A DNA stretch of 64,000 nt, taken from CADCTB01 sp963768975. GTDB lineage: Bacteria > Actinomycetota > Acidimicrobiia > Acidimicrobiales > AC-14. Below are positions 33,021 to 41,038 of this stretch, piece after piece. The DNA is taken from NCBI GenBank assembly GCA_963768975.1, contig CAVYKB010000013.1, forward strand, positions 62,001-126,000, in the 5' to 3' direction. The first letter of the stretch is position 1. Every line of letters begins with the position of its first letter. The position numbers were made by a program, and so were the translations under genes. Under the pieces are notes generated by a model. It was not told the origin of the DNA. It saw nothing but the letters and a program-made list of their open reading frames with translations, and did not search any database.

Positions 33021-34129
33021 CAGTAGACGATCACCGACCGGGCCACTTCGCCGGCGTTCAGCGCGGCCATGGCGTCGTTGACGTCGGCGAGGCCGATGCG
33101 GCGCGACACCAGCTCGTCGAGCCGCAGCTGGCCGGTCCGGTAGAGCTCGAGGAACCGGGGGACGTCACGGCGGATGTCGGCGGAGCCGTACCAGCAGCCC
33201 TTCACGGTGCGCTCCTGGAGGACGATGCCGAGGAACGCCGGCACTGTGAGCATCACGTCCAGCCGCGGGATGCCGACCAGGATCGCCTGACCGCCCCGGC
33301 GGGTCATCTCCACGGTCTGCTCGATGGTGCGGGCCTGGCCGAGGACTTCGAAGGCGACGTCGGCCCCCCGCTGGCCGGTGAGGTCGCGTACGGCGTTGGC
33401 CGGATCGGCGCGGGAGGCGTCGACGGTGTGGGTGGCGCCGAGCAGGCGGGCGGTGTCGAGCTTGGCTTGGTGGATGTCGACGGCGACGATCACCTCGGCG
33501 CCGGCGATGCGGGCGCCTTGTATCACGTTGAGCCCGACGCCTCCGCATCCGACGACGGCGACCGTGTCGCCCGGCGTGATGGTGGCCGTGTTCAGGGCGG
33601 CGCCGGCGCCGCTCAGGACCGAGCAGCCGAGCAGGGCGGCGATGTCGAGGGGCACGTCGTGGGGGATCTTCACCGCTGCGCAGGCCGCGATGACCGTCTC
33701 CTCGGCGTAGGTGCCGGCGCCGCACATCTGGAAGAGCGGCGCGCCGTCGAGGCGCAGCCGGGGCGAGCCGTCGAGAAGCCCGCCGGCCAGTAGGACGGCG
33801 TCGGCGGCCTGGCACAGGTGCGGCTGGCCCCGGCGGCAGAAGTAGCACGCACCGCATTGGGGCACCCAGGAGACCACCACGTGGTCGCCGGGCGCGAAGT
33901 CGGTCACGCCGGGGCCCAGCTCCAGCACGACCGCCGACGCCTCATGGCCCAGGACGACCGGCATGGGGACGGGAGTGGTGCCGTCCTGCATCGAGAGGTC
34001 CGACCGGCAGACCCCGCTGGCGGCGACCCTGATTCTGATCTCGCCGGCACGAGGCGACTCCACCTCCACGTCGTTGCGCATGGTCAGCGGCTGGTCCACG
34101 CCGGCCAGCACCGCAGCCCTAATGGCCAT
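33020..34129 (-). CDS. Zinc-dependent alcohol dehydrogenase (class III-like, MDR family)
   Basis: The 369-residue medium-chain dehydrogenase oxidises alcohols or hydroxymethyl-thiols using NAD(P). Catalytic zinc ligands are in GVCRSDLS and VLGHEASAVV. The structural zinc cysteines are in WVPQCGACYFCRRGQPHLC. The Rossmann motif is VVGCGGVGLNVI. GAGGAGAGAG precedes the ATG. It overlaps the end of a small membrane protein gene by 11 nt, forming a two-gene unit. The substrate is not evident; mycothiol-dependent formaldehyde oxidation is a possibility for this class. Confidence 0.92.
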   Translation of the reverse strand: MAIRAAVLAGVDQPLTMRNDVEVESPRAGEIRIRVAASGVCRSDLSMQDGTTPVPMPVVLGHEASAVVLELGPGVTDFAPGDHVVVSWVPQCGACYFCRRGQPHLCQAADAVLLAGGLLDGSPRLRLDGAPLFQMCGAGTYAEETVIAACAAVKIPHDVPLDIAALLGCSVLSGAGAALNTATITPGDTVAVVGCGGVGLNVIQGARIAGAEVIVAVDIHQAKLDTARLLGATHTVDASRADPANAVRDLTGQRGADVAFEVLGQARTIEQTVEMTRRGGQAILVGIPRLDVMLTVPAFLGIVLQERTVKGCWYGSADIRRDVPRFLELYRTGQLRLDELVSRRIGLADVNDAMAALNAGEVARSVIVY

Positions 34130-34406
34130 CACTCTCTCCTCGGTCGGCGCGGTCGGCGGCCTTGATCCCGTACCCGATGACGATGGCCGGCGCCAGCAGC
34201 GCCGACCCCACGGCCAGGCAGCCGATGACCACGGTGACCATGAAAGGCTCGTAGCCGGCGACGGCACCGATCACGAAGACGACGATGGCGACGAGCCAGA
34301 GGCTGTAACCGATCCGCTGGGCCATGTCGACCAACCGGCTGATGCGTGCCCGGCGGGCCAGCACCGGGTCGCCGGCAGGGTCGGGTCGCTGGGCCACGCC
34401 CCGCAT
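34119..34406 (-). CDS. Small membrane protein, two helices (95 aa)
   Basis: After a polar, basic start (RRARISRLVDMAQR) the protein has two hydrophobic segments, IGYSLWLVAIVVFVIGAVAGY and FMVTVVIGCLAVGSALLAPAI, then a charged tail (AADRADRGE). Proteins of this form are conserved among related actinomycetes but uncharacterised. Its 3' end overlaps the alcohol dehydrogenase start by 11 nt, so the two are probably co-expressed. Confidence 0.75.
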   Translation of the reverse strand: MRGVAQRPDPAGDPVLARRARISRLVDMAQRIGYSLWLVAIVVFVIGAVAGYEPFMVTVVIGCLAVGSALLAPAIVIGYGIKAADRADRGESDGH

Positions 34407-34419
34407 GCTGGCACGGCCG

Positions 34420-34521
34420 CTACTCGACGGTGAAGGTGGCTCCGCCGGAGCCGACTGGTGGCGCAGCCACGACACCGACGAGGAGCAACAGAACTGCGAA
34501 GGCCAGCCGTCGAACCGCCAT
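34420..34521 (-). CDS. Very short open frame with a signal peptide (33 aa)
   Basis: The frame begins MAVRRLAFAVLLLLVGVVAA, a near-perfect signal peptide, but ends only 13 residues later (PPVGSGGATFTVE). It lies 13 nt before the next gene on the same strand. It is either a tiny secreted peptide or the surviving start of an exported protein that lost its body. No ribosome-binding site is clear. Confidence 0.35.
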   Translation of the reverse strand: MAVRRLAFAVLLLLVGVVAAPPVGSGGATFTVE

Positions 34522-34540
34522 GACGTCAACTTCCCACGAG

Positions 34541-35538
34541 CTGGTGCAACTCCCGGGTGCAGCGATGCGCCCGTGCCCAGAATGCCGTTTACCCCCCGGT
34601 CGGGAGCCAGGCCGCGGGGACGAGCAGGTGCCGGCCGGGTGCGCCGGCGAGGAGCCCCTGGGCTCGCTGGCCAGCACGACCGCGCTGGCCAGGCTCCACT
34701 CCCGTCGCGCACGCGCCGGGGCCCGGCAGCCACCGCAGCATTGCTGCGTCGGTCGGCGGGTCACCGAGTGCGTACCGCGCCTGGTGGCGCCACCACCCGA
34801 TCCTCCGCGTGGCGAAGGCGGGCCAGGAACTGGTCGCGGCGAGCGGCGGAGTGCTGGCACCGGCGGGCCCGCCCCTTGGCCTCGGGGGACGCATGCGCGG
34901 CGACGACCTCATCCCACAGCGACCGCACGAGCACGAGCCGGCGCCGGGCGCGTACGGGCCGAGGAGGGTCGTTAGGTGGGCGGACAGCTGCGAGGTCGTG
35001 CGCTGGTGCACGGGATCGACGCCCGCGGGCGCGTCGAAGCGCAGGACCTGTTCCGGCTGCTCGGGGCCGAGGACGTCGCTGGGCGCGACCGCCAGCCGGA
35101 GTGCGGCGCGGTTGGGGCCGGCGAGCGCCTCCAAGGCGGCGGCGCCGACCCGCTTGGTCGCCCGAGTCCCGAACAGCGCCACCAGCACGGCTTTGCGGGT
35201 GCCGATGCGGGCCAGACCGTCGGGCCCGAGCAGTTCGAGGGCGGCGAGGACCGCGTCGCAGCGGAGCTTCCCCTGGCCCCCTCCAGCCGGGCGGTGCGGA
35301 AGCCGTCCCCGATGTCGATGCCGGCTGCGGCGACCAGGGGCCCGCCGGCATCCAGGAGGTCGCGGGCCTCCTGGCGGGCCCGGTGCACCTCGACGGGGCC
35401 GGCGCCTGCGGGGCCGACGACGACCGCAGCACCCGGGAGCGGGCGCGCTCCGTCCACCTCATGACCGGGCTCATCGGCGAGCCAGACCCTCTGGTTGCCG
35501 GCGAGGACGATGCCCCCGCTGAGGCGGATGCGAGCCAT
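34541..35538 (-). pseudogene. Decayed gene of unknown function, several frameshifts
   Basis: Coding-like sequence runs on the minus strand but jumps between all three frames. It opens at 35538 with MARIRLSGGIVLAGNQRVW and reads to about ARLEGA. It continues in a second frame with VLAALELLGPDGLARIGTRK and VLVALFGTRATKRVGAAALE. A third frame gives LWDEVVAAHASPEAKG and RDQFLARLRHAEDRVVAPP. I do not recognise the family. One or two base errors would not restore a single frame, so a pseudogene is more likely than sequencing mistakes. Confidence 0.45.
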
Positions 35539-35581
35539 CCGGCCATGATGCCGCCGAGCGTTTCCGGGTCGCTCGGATTGT

Positions 35582-36856
35582 TCAGGGACCGAATCGGGCC
35601 GGCCGTGCGCCGTAGGAAAGGAGTTCCGTGCCGGTCCAGACCAGCGGCGTCTGGTAGGTCACCCCGGCCGGCGCTCGTTCAAGGCGTATCCAGCGATCGG
35701 TCGCCAGGTCCCACGCCGCAGTGTCGCGGTCATCCATCGCCCCGGGGCCGGTGATGATCGTGTGGCTGATCGAGATGAGGGCGGCGCCGGTCCAGTAGGA
35801 CTCGGGGCCTCCGTCGTCCAGTGGCCCCTGGGCCATCGCCGTATAGGTGTCCGTCGCCGGGTCGTAGCGAAAGCCATGGAGGTCGCGACGCGCGGGTCCC
35901 CGGCCATGGCTAGAGGCTGCGGGGATCACGACGTCGGCGCCCGTCCAGAACGCGCCTCGGTTGCCGCGAATCCCCTCGCCGTTCCCTGGCCGATGGGTCC
36001 ATCCACCAGTGACTGGGTCGAGGCTGTAGAGGTCGATCCCCGAGGTGATCGTTCCGCTGCCGGTGACCGGCGAGATGTCGGTGTGGGTCCACAGAGCCCA
36101 CACCAGCAAATGCTCACCGGCCCACACCGGAACGACGTCGACCAGCTTCCGCTCAGGCGCCCCCGGAAGCGGCGCCAGGGACCTCCAGCGATCGGTTGCC
36201 GGGTCATAGGCCGACGCCGACCGCTGGGCGTTGATCACGACCGCCTCCCGGCCCGTCCAGACCGCGCCGAAGAGGCGCTCGGTGTCCGAGGGGCCCGGTG
36301 GCAGCGTGCGCCACCGGTCGGCGGCGGGGTCGTATGCGCCGCCCGGCCCGGCCGGGGCCGCGCCCGATTGCCCTCCGAGGACGAGCAGCTCGGTCCCCGT
36401 CCACAACGCGAAGGCGCCGAACCGGAGGGGCACGCCGGAGGGGACGGCGATGCGCCTCCACGCCGACCGGATCGGATCGAACGCCGCCCCGTCTCCGAAC
36501 AGCCGCCCGTCAGGAGCCACGCCTCCCCAGACGACCATCTCCCGGCCTGTCCACGCGACGGCAGCCTGGTTCCGAGTCTCGATCGGGGCGGCCGGCAGGC
36601 CGGACCACCGGTACTCGGTGAGGTCCTGAGCCGTGGCGGGCCCTGCGGTCGCCTCGTCCACCTGCCGCGCCGGTTCAGCTCGAATGGCCGTCATGACTGT
36701 CCCGACCAGGGCGAGCACGGCGAAGGTGGCGCCGGCCGCCCGCTGGGCACCACGCCGGCGCGTCGCCCGGGTGACGACCGCGGCGGGATCCGGCGTCGGA
36801 GGCGGATCGAAGGCCTCCGCCGCAGCCCAAAGCAGGCTGGTGAGCTCCTCGGTCAT
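35582..36856 (-). CDS. Membrane-anchored Kelch-repeat protein, partner of a sigma factor
   Basis: The 424-residue protein has a short cytoplasmic N-terminus (about 40 residues, MTEELTSLLWAAAEAFD) and one membrane helix (AGATFAVLALVGTVMTAI). The outer part carries Kelch-type propeller repeats, recognisable by recurrent YDPATDRWRSL, YDPAADRWRTL and WTGTELLVLGG. Its start overlaps the stop of a SigE-type sigma factor gene (ATGA). That arrangement suggests a membrane partner or anti-sigma role, but no ZAS zinc motif is present in the N-terminus, so the role is inferred from context only. Confidence 0.75.
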   Translation of the reverse strand: MTEELTSLLWAAAEAFDPPPTPDPAAVVTRATRRRGAQRAAGATFAVLALVGTVMTAIRAEPARQVDEATAGPATAQDLTEYRWSGLPAAPIETRNQAAVAWTGREMVVWGGVAPDGRLFGDGAAFDPIRSAWRRIAVPSGVPLRFGAFALWTGTELLVLGGQSGAAPAGPGGAYDPAADRWRTLPPGPSDTERLFGAVWTGREAVVINAQRSASAYDPATDRWRSLAPLPGAPERKLVDVVPVWAGEHLLVWALWTHTDISPVTGSGTITSGIDLYSLDPVTGGWTHRPGNGEGIRGNRGAFWTGADVVIPAASSHGRGPARRDLHGFRYDPATDTYTAMAQGPLDDGGPESYWTGAALISISHTIITGPGAMDDRDTAAWDLATDRWIRLERAPAGVTYQTPLVWTGTELLSYGARPARFGP

Positions 36857-37191
36857 GGGGCGACTCCTCGTATGGTGGAGGGCTCTGGGCGCTCGTCGGC
36901 CAGGACGCCGGCCGCGCGCAGGGCGGCGAGGCCCCGGGCGGCTCGGCTCTTGACGGTGCCGGGGGAGCACCGAAGGGCGGTGGCGATCTCCGCCTCGCTT
37001 CGCGCTGTCCGGGTGTAAGCCTCGGCACTGCCGACGTCGTGCAGCCGGTCCCATGCCAGGTAGGTCCGGATCAGCGACGCATGAACCAGGTCCTCGGCGC
37101 GCCCACGATCCGCGGTGAGGAGGAAGGCCGTCCGCACGAGCGCCGCGTAGCGGCCAGCCATGAAGCGGGAGAACTCCTCGTTCTCAGCCAT
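36853..37191 (-). CDS. SigE-family ECF sigma factor with an internal deletion
   Basis: The 112-residue product starts like a SigE-family ECF factor: FMAGRYAALVRTAFLLTADRGRAEDLVHASL is region 2, with TYLAWDRLHDVGSAEAYTR leading toward its DNA-melting part. It then jumps directly into the end of region 4, SEAEIATALRCSPGTVKSRAARGLAAL. Family members are about 165-175 residues. The missing 50-60 residues hold the end of region 2, the linker and the first helices of region 4. The fusion is in frame and the gene still overlaps its Kelch partner (ATGA). It is probably inactive as an initiation factor. Confidence 0.75.
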   Translation of the reverse strand: MAENEEFSRFMAGRYAALVRTAFLLTADRGRAEDLVHASLIRTYLAWDRLHDVGSAEAYTRTARSEAEIATALRCSPGTVKSRAARGLAALRAAGVLADERPEPSTIRGVAP

Positions 37192-37242
37192 TCCCTGTAG
37201 AAGAGCACCTGAGCGGCCCCTGAGGTTCCCTCCCGGTGTCGC

Positions 37243-37701
37243 TTAACCGAACCCGGTCGAGTATTCCGGCGAGAACGGGTCCTTCACCGTGATCCCGCGG
37301 AACTTGCGGAAGTCGCGATCGTGGCTCCAGATCGTCGACACGCCGTATTCGCGCATGAGCGCGACGAGGTGTGCGTCCGGAACGAGGTTGCCTCGGGGCT
37401 TGACGTCAGCCGCGACCATGCGAAAGGACGCCCAGAAACCGTCGCCCTCGCCGGCGACGCGTACGTGCGAAGGCGCTATCAGCGCCTCGACGTTCGCGGT
37501 GGCGTCATCGCTCGACAGTGGACTTACGAGGACGTTCGGGTGGGTCACGATGCGCAGGTAGCCGAGGACGGCCGGCCAGAGGAGGTAGGCGAGGCCTGGA
37601 CCGGCGACCAAGTGCTCGACGAGCCGACGCGATCTCTCATGGAAGGGGCTCGCCGTGTGGGTTGCGTAAACCAGAATATTCGTGTCGACGGTCTGGCTCA
37701 T
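37243..37701 (-). CDS. VapC-type PIN-domain toxin (module 2)
   Basis: The 152-residue PIN protein has acidic residues in TVDTNILVYATH, VPDAHLVALM and IWSHDRDFRKF, as in TA-system VapC ribonucleases. The ATG overlaps the antitoxin stop (ATGA). The segment PAVLGYLRIVTHPNV is typical of this PIN subgroup. Confidence 0.9.
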   Translation of the reverse strand: MSQTVDTNILVYATHTASPFHERSRRLVEHLVAGPGLAYLLWPAVLGYLRIVTHPNVLVSPLSSDDATANVEALIAPSHVRVAGEGDGFWASFRMVAADVKPRGNLVPDAHLVALMREYGVSTIWSHDRDFRKFRGITVKDPFSPEYSTGFG

Positions 37702-37931
37702 TGGTCGTCGAGAGCCGACCAGAGAGCGTCCTTGTCCTCGAGGTCGATCCGGGGCTGGAGATCCTTGGTGACCCAGGAAAACTGGGGCGCGGCCGTGGCG
37801 CCCTCCTCGGAGGCGATGGCTTTGGCGAGGAGCTCGGAGACGAGTTGCCCCAGCGTCTTCCGTTCACGCTCCTGGCGCCTCTTCAGTTCCCGCAGGATCG
37901 AAGCGTCGATGTCCACGGTCGTTCGCGGCAT
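37698..37931 (-). CDS. VapB-type ribbon-helix-helix antitoxin (module 2)
   Basis: The 77-residue protein starts MPRTTVDIDASILRELKRRQ, a ribbon-helix-helix domain, and ends with an acidic toxin-binding tail (DLEDKDALWSALDDQ). The ATG lies seven nt after TAGCAT on the minus strand (37944-37939), with no ribosome-binding site, fitting a leaderless mRNA. The hexamer is inside the left arm of a perfect inverted repeat. Confidence 0.9.
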   Translation of the reverse strand: MPRTTVDIDASILRELKRRQERERKTLGQLVSELLAKAIASEEGATAAPQFSWVTKDLQPRIDLEDKDALWSALDDQ

Positions 37932-37964
37932 GCATCTGATGCTAACACGCGACGCATCAGATGC
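37932..37964. promoter_or_regulatory. Perfect 11-bp inverted repeat, operator of toxin module 2
   Basis: GCATCTGATGC (37932-37942) and GCATCAGATGC (37954-37964) are exact reverse complements separated by 11 bp. The left arm starts at the base next to the vapB ATG and contains most of the -10 hexamer. Binding of the VapBC complex would block polymerase directly. Confidence 0.8.
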
Positions 37965-38012
37965 GCCGCCCCGTCGATGCGAAGAGGGCAGGATTCCACT
38001 GGGAGAGTGCGG

Positions 38013-38438
38013 TTATTCCAACCCTGCCGAATGCTCGGGTGGAACGAGCTCGTCCGGCGTGATCACTCGGATCAGGCGCGCCGCCCCCCGGCGTAGGCGC
38101 TCGTCTCTGGACATGAGGTCGACCTGCAGCGTGCGGGCCAGAGCCACGTACTCGGCGTCGTAGGTCTTCGCCCAGCCGAGGGTCCTCGCCACCTCACGGG
38201 CATCCCGGTAGAGGCCATCGTCTGTACGCCGGTCGATGGGTGCCGAGAGCAGGCGATCGAACGCAGTCTGCGCAAGGGCAGGCGACAACTCGCGTCGCCA
38301 CCTCATCTCGTTCAACACCGATGTCACCTCGGACCAGAGAAGCGCCGGCGACACGAGATCGAACGTGGCGAACGGCTCGATGCCGTGTTCCGACGCAAGG
38401 AGGTACAGCGCGGCGCTCGCGTCGATGACCAGCGTCAC
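38013..38438 (-). CDS. PIN-domain toxin (module 3)
   Basis: The 141-residue PIN protein has VIDASAALYLL at the N-terminus, Glu in LLWSEVTSVL, Asp in KTYDAEYVALA and LMSRDERLRRG near the end. It starts at a GTG that overlaps the antitoxin stop (GTGA). It differs from the two VapC proteins nearby in sequence and in the type of antitoxin. Confidence 0.9.
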   Translation of the reverse strand: MTLVIDASAALYLLASEHGIEPFATFDLVSPALLWSEVTSVLNEMRWRRELSPALAQTAFDRLLSAPIDRRTDDGLYRDAREVARTLGWAKTYDAEYVALARTLQVDLMSRDERLRRGAARLIRVITPDELVPPEHSAGLE

Positions 38439-38680
38439 CGGCCAGCACGCGACCGATGCAACGCGGCCAGGAAGTTGGGCATCGGCTCTCCCGTCACCGT
38501 CGTGGCGTCATGCCCGGACGGGATGAGCTCCGGAGTGGCAACGACCTCGTCGAGGGCCTGCTCGTCGACCAGGTGCTGGGTCCCGACGCGCTCGGCGGGC
38601 AGCCTCCCCTCCCGTATCCATCGCCGGATGGTCTCCGGGTTGCGACCAACTCGCTTCGCTGCCTCGGGAACCGTCAACAT
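38435..38680 (-). CDS. MerR/excisionase-type helix-turn-helix antitoxin (module 3)
   Basis: The 81-residue protein begins MLTVPEAAKRVGRNPETIRR and continues WIREGRLPAERVG, an excisionase-like winged helix. A C-terminal tail (PMPNFLAALHRSR) would contact the toxin. The ATG lies six nt after TACACT on the minus strand (38692-38687), with no ribosome-binding site. The hexamer lies within an inverted repeat. Confidence 0.88.
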   Translation of the reverse strand: MLTVPEAAKRVGRNPETIRRWIREGRLPAERVGTQHLVDEQALDEVVATPELIPSGHDATTVTGEPMPNFLAALHRSRAGR

Positions 38681-38681
38681 G

Positions 38682-38699
38682 GTTGTAGTGTACTACAAC
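38682..38699. promoter_or_regulatory. Inverted repeat over the promoter of toxin module 3
   Basis: GTTGTAGT (38682-38689) and ACTACAAC (38692-38699) are exact reverse complements with a 2-bp spacer. The repeat covers the -10 hexamer of the antitoxin gene, so it is the likely autoregulatory operator. Confidence 0.7.
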
Positions 38700-38708
38700 A
38701 TCGCGCGC

Positions 38709-39677
38709 TTAGACGTTGGCGGGGAGCAGCCGGGCGAAGTTCTCGAAGAAGACGAACAGGGCGACCAGGAAGATGGGGGCGCCGACGATGTAGGCCGTCC
38801 AGCGCCGGCCCGTCCAGCGACCGACGGCCCAAGCCGCCAGCCAGATGCAGGCGGCGATGATGCCCCAGGCGATCGCCGGCCGGTTGCCGGCGCCGGCACC
38901 GGACAGGCCGGGGCGGTCGATGCCGGCGGCCAACTCGCTGGTACGGGACGGCGCGGTGGTCGTCGGCGTGGTGCCGGCCGGCACCACCGGCTCGTCGATC
39001 GGCGGGCCTTGGAGGATGGCCACGACGATCAGGCGCTGCTCGGCGCTGTACTTGGGGTGGCACGTCGTGAGCGTGAGCCGGTTGTCGGACGACGGGTCGA
39101 GCACCTCGACCGTCTCCGGCGTAACGATCTTCTTCTCCGACACCAGGTACTTGAAGGTGCCGGCGATGGTGGTGAAGGTGATCTCGTCGCCGACCACCAA
39201 GTCGTCGAGCTTGTTGAACGGGGCGCCGTAGGTGGTGCGGTGGCCGGCCAGGGCGGCGTTGCCCTTCTGACCGGGGATCTTGGTGTCCGGGTAGTGACCG
39301 ATGCCGTTCTTCAGGTCCTCCACGCCCACACCCTCGATGACAGCCTGGTCGAGGCCGATCTTCGGGATGGCGATGGTGCCCACCGGCCCGCCCTCGACGA
39401 GCGCCGGCAGCACCGGCGCCGCCGGCGGCGGTGAGCCCGGGATCGTGACGACCGGATTGTCGGTCGCTGCGGCCGGCCTTGCCGCCAGCTGGCGGGCGAA
39501 CTCGGCCCGCAGGTTCTTCTGGCCGCGGTCGTGCGCCAGCCCGGTGCCCCAGAGCTGGTAGCCGACGAAGAGGAGGATGAGGACGCCCACGGAGATGAGC
39601 GACTTGCCCATTCCCCGGACTACGCGCCGGATCACAGGGGGCGAGGCTACCCCCCTCCTGCTTGGACCTTTGTTCAT
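38709..39677 (-). CDS. Class E sortase
   Basis: The 322-residue membrane transpeptidase has an N-terminal anchor (SLISVGVLILLFVGYQLWG), the sortase domain with GTIAIPKIGLDQAVIEGV, catalytic His in ALAGHRTTYG, catalytic Cys in LTTCHPKYSAEQRL, and a conserved Arg shortly after. A Thr-Pro-rich linker and two further membrane helices follow at the C-terminus, as in many actinomycete class E enzymes. They attach LAxTG-type proteins to peptidoglycan. The start at 39677 follows GGGGGG; an earlier ATG at 39713 would overlap ccmA. No sorting-signal substrate is seen in this window. Confidence 0.9.
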   Translation of the reverse strand: MNKGPSRRGVASPPVIRRVVRGMGKSLISVGVLILLFVGYQLWGTGLAHDRGQKNLRAEFARQLAARPAAATDNPVVTIPGSPPPAAPVLPALVEGGPVGTIAIPKIGLDQAVIEGVGVEDLKNGIGHYPDTKIPGQKGNAALAGHRTTYGAPFNKLDDLVVGDEITFTTIAGTFKYLVSEKKIVTPETVEVLDPSSDNRLTLTTCHPKYSAEQRLIVVAILQGPPIDEPVVPAGTTPTTTAPSRTSELAAGIDRPGLSGAGAGNRPAIAWGIIAACIWLAAWAVGRWTGRRWTAYIVGAPIFLVALFVFFENFARLLPANV

Positions 39678-39705
39678 GCCCCCCGGTAGCTTGGTAAGGG
39701 TATCC

Positions 39706-40380
39706 ATGGCCAATGCCGTCTGCCTTCGCTCTGCCGTATCGCTGCTCGGTCGGTTCCCGGCCCTCGCCGGAGTGGACCTCGACGTTGCCGCTGGCGAGAT
39801 CGTACTGGTTCAGGGCGCCAACGGCGCCGGCAAGACGACCCTGCTCAGGGCCTGCGCCGGCCTCACTCCGTTCACCGCCGGCGAGGCCGTGGTCCTGGGC
39901 CACGACCTGCGCAAGAGCCGCAAGGCGGTGCGTCGCCAAGTGGGCCTGCTGGGCCACGCCACCTTCCTCTACGACGACCTCACCGTGGCGGACAACCTCT
40001 CGTTCTCGGCCCGGGCCGCCGGCGCCGACGCCGCAGCCGCGGCTGAGGCCATGGCCCGCCTGGGCCTCGACGGGCGCCTGCGTGACGTCCCCGCCGGCCG
40101 CCTGTCCGCCGGCCAGCGCCGGCGGGTGGCGGTGGCTGCGGTGGTCGCCCGCCGCCCCCAGCTGTGGCTGCTCGACGAGCCCCACGCCGGCCTCGACGCC
40201 GCCGGCCGCAACCTGCTCGACGGCATCGTCCGGGATGCCGCCGCCGGCGGGGCCACCGTCCTGCTCGCCTCCCATGAGCTGGACCGGGCCGCGGCCCTGG
40301 CCACCCGCACGGTCACCATCGCCGGCGGCCAGATCGCCGGCGGCCTCTTGGTCCCACCGGAGCCCGTTCGTGTGGCGTGA
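39706..40380 (+). CDS. ccmA: Haem exporter ATP-binding protein CcmA
   Basis: The 224-residue ATPase has Walker A GANGAGKTT, signature RLSAGQRRRVAVA (an A replaces the first G), Walker B LWLLDEPHAGLDAAG and switch His in LASHELDR. EPHAGLD and LRACAGL are typical of CcmA. With CcmB it releases holo-CcmE during cytochrome c maturation. AAGGG lies 5 nt before the ATG. It opens an eight-gene operon. Confidence 0.92.
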   Translation: MANAVCLRSAVSLLGRFPALAGVDLDVAAGEIVLVQGANGAGKTTLLRACAGLTPFTAGEAVVLGHDLRKSRKAVRRQVGLLGHATFLYDDLTVADNLSFSARAAGADAAAAAEAMARLGLDGRLRDVPAGRLSAGQRRRVAVAAVVARRPQLWLLDEPHAGLDAAGRNLLDGIVRDAAAGGATVLLASHELDRAAALATRTVTIAGGQIAGGLLVPPEPVRVA

Positions 40381-41038
40381 CGCGGTCCTCGTCGCCGGCA
40401 AGGACCTGCGGGTCGAGGCCCGGTCCAGGGTCGGCATCAACCAGGTCGTCCCCTTCGCCCTGCTCGTGCTCATCGTGTTCGCCTTCGCCCTGGACTCCGA
40501 TCGCGGCACCCTGATCGCCGCCGGCCCGGGGTTGTTCTGGGTCACCGTCCTGTTCTCCGGGCTGCTGGCCATCCAGCGCTCGTTCGTGATCGAGTCCGAC
40601 GACGACGCCCGGGACGCCCTGCGCCTCTCCGGCCTCGACGGCGCCGGCATCTTCCTGGGCAAGGCCGGCGCCGTGGCGGCCCAGCTGGTGGTGCTGGAGG
40701 CGGTGCTCACCCTCGGCGTGGTGGTCCTTTACGGCGTCCAGCTTCGGGGGCCGGTCATGCTGCTGCTGACCTGCGTGGCCGCCACTGTGGGGCTCGCGGC
40801 CGCCGGCACGGTGTACGGGATCATCGCCGCCGGCCTCCGGGTACGCGACACGCTGCTCCCTCTGCTGGTGCTACCGGTCCTCGCCCCCGTACTCTTGGCG
40901 GCGGCCCGGGCGTGCGAAGCAGCCCTGGCCGGCACGCCGGCCGACGGCTGGCCGTGGGTCCGACTGCTGGGTGTCTTCGCCACCATCTATGTGACATTCG
41001 GGATCGTCGCCTTCGGTCCCCTCCTGGAGGAAGCTTGA
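40370..41038 (+). CDS. ccmB: Haem exporter permease CcmB
   Basis: The 222-residue protein has six membrane helices and the CcmB N-terminus WRDAVLVAGKDLRVEARSR. It begins at a GTG 11 nt before the end of ccmA. It forms the membrane part of the CcmAB transporter and lies between ccmA and ccmC as in System I operons. Confidence 0.9.
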   Translation: MWRDAVLVAGKDLRVEARSRVGINQVVPFALLVLIVFAFALDSDRGTLIAAGPGLFWVTVLFSGLLAIQRSFVIESDDDARDALRLSGLDGAGIFLGKAGAVAAQLVVLEAVLTLGVVVLYGVQLRGPVMLLLTCVAATVGLAAAGTVYGIIAAGLRVRDTLLPLLVLPVLAPVLLAAARACEAALAGTPADGWPWVRLLGVFATIYVTFGIVAFGPLLEEA

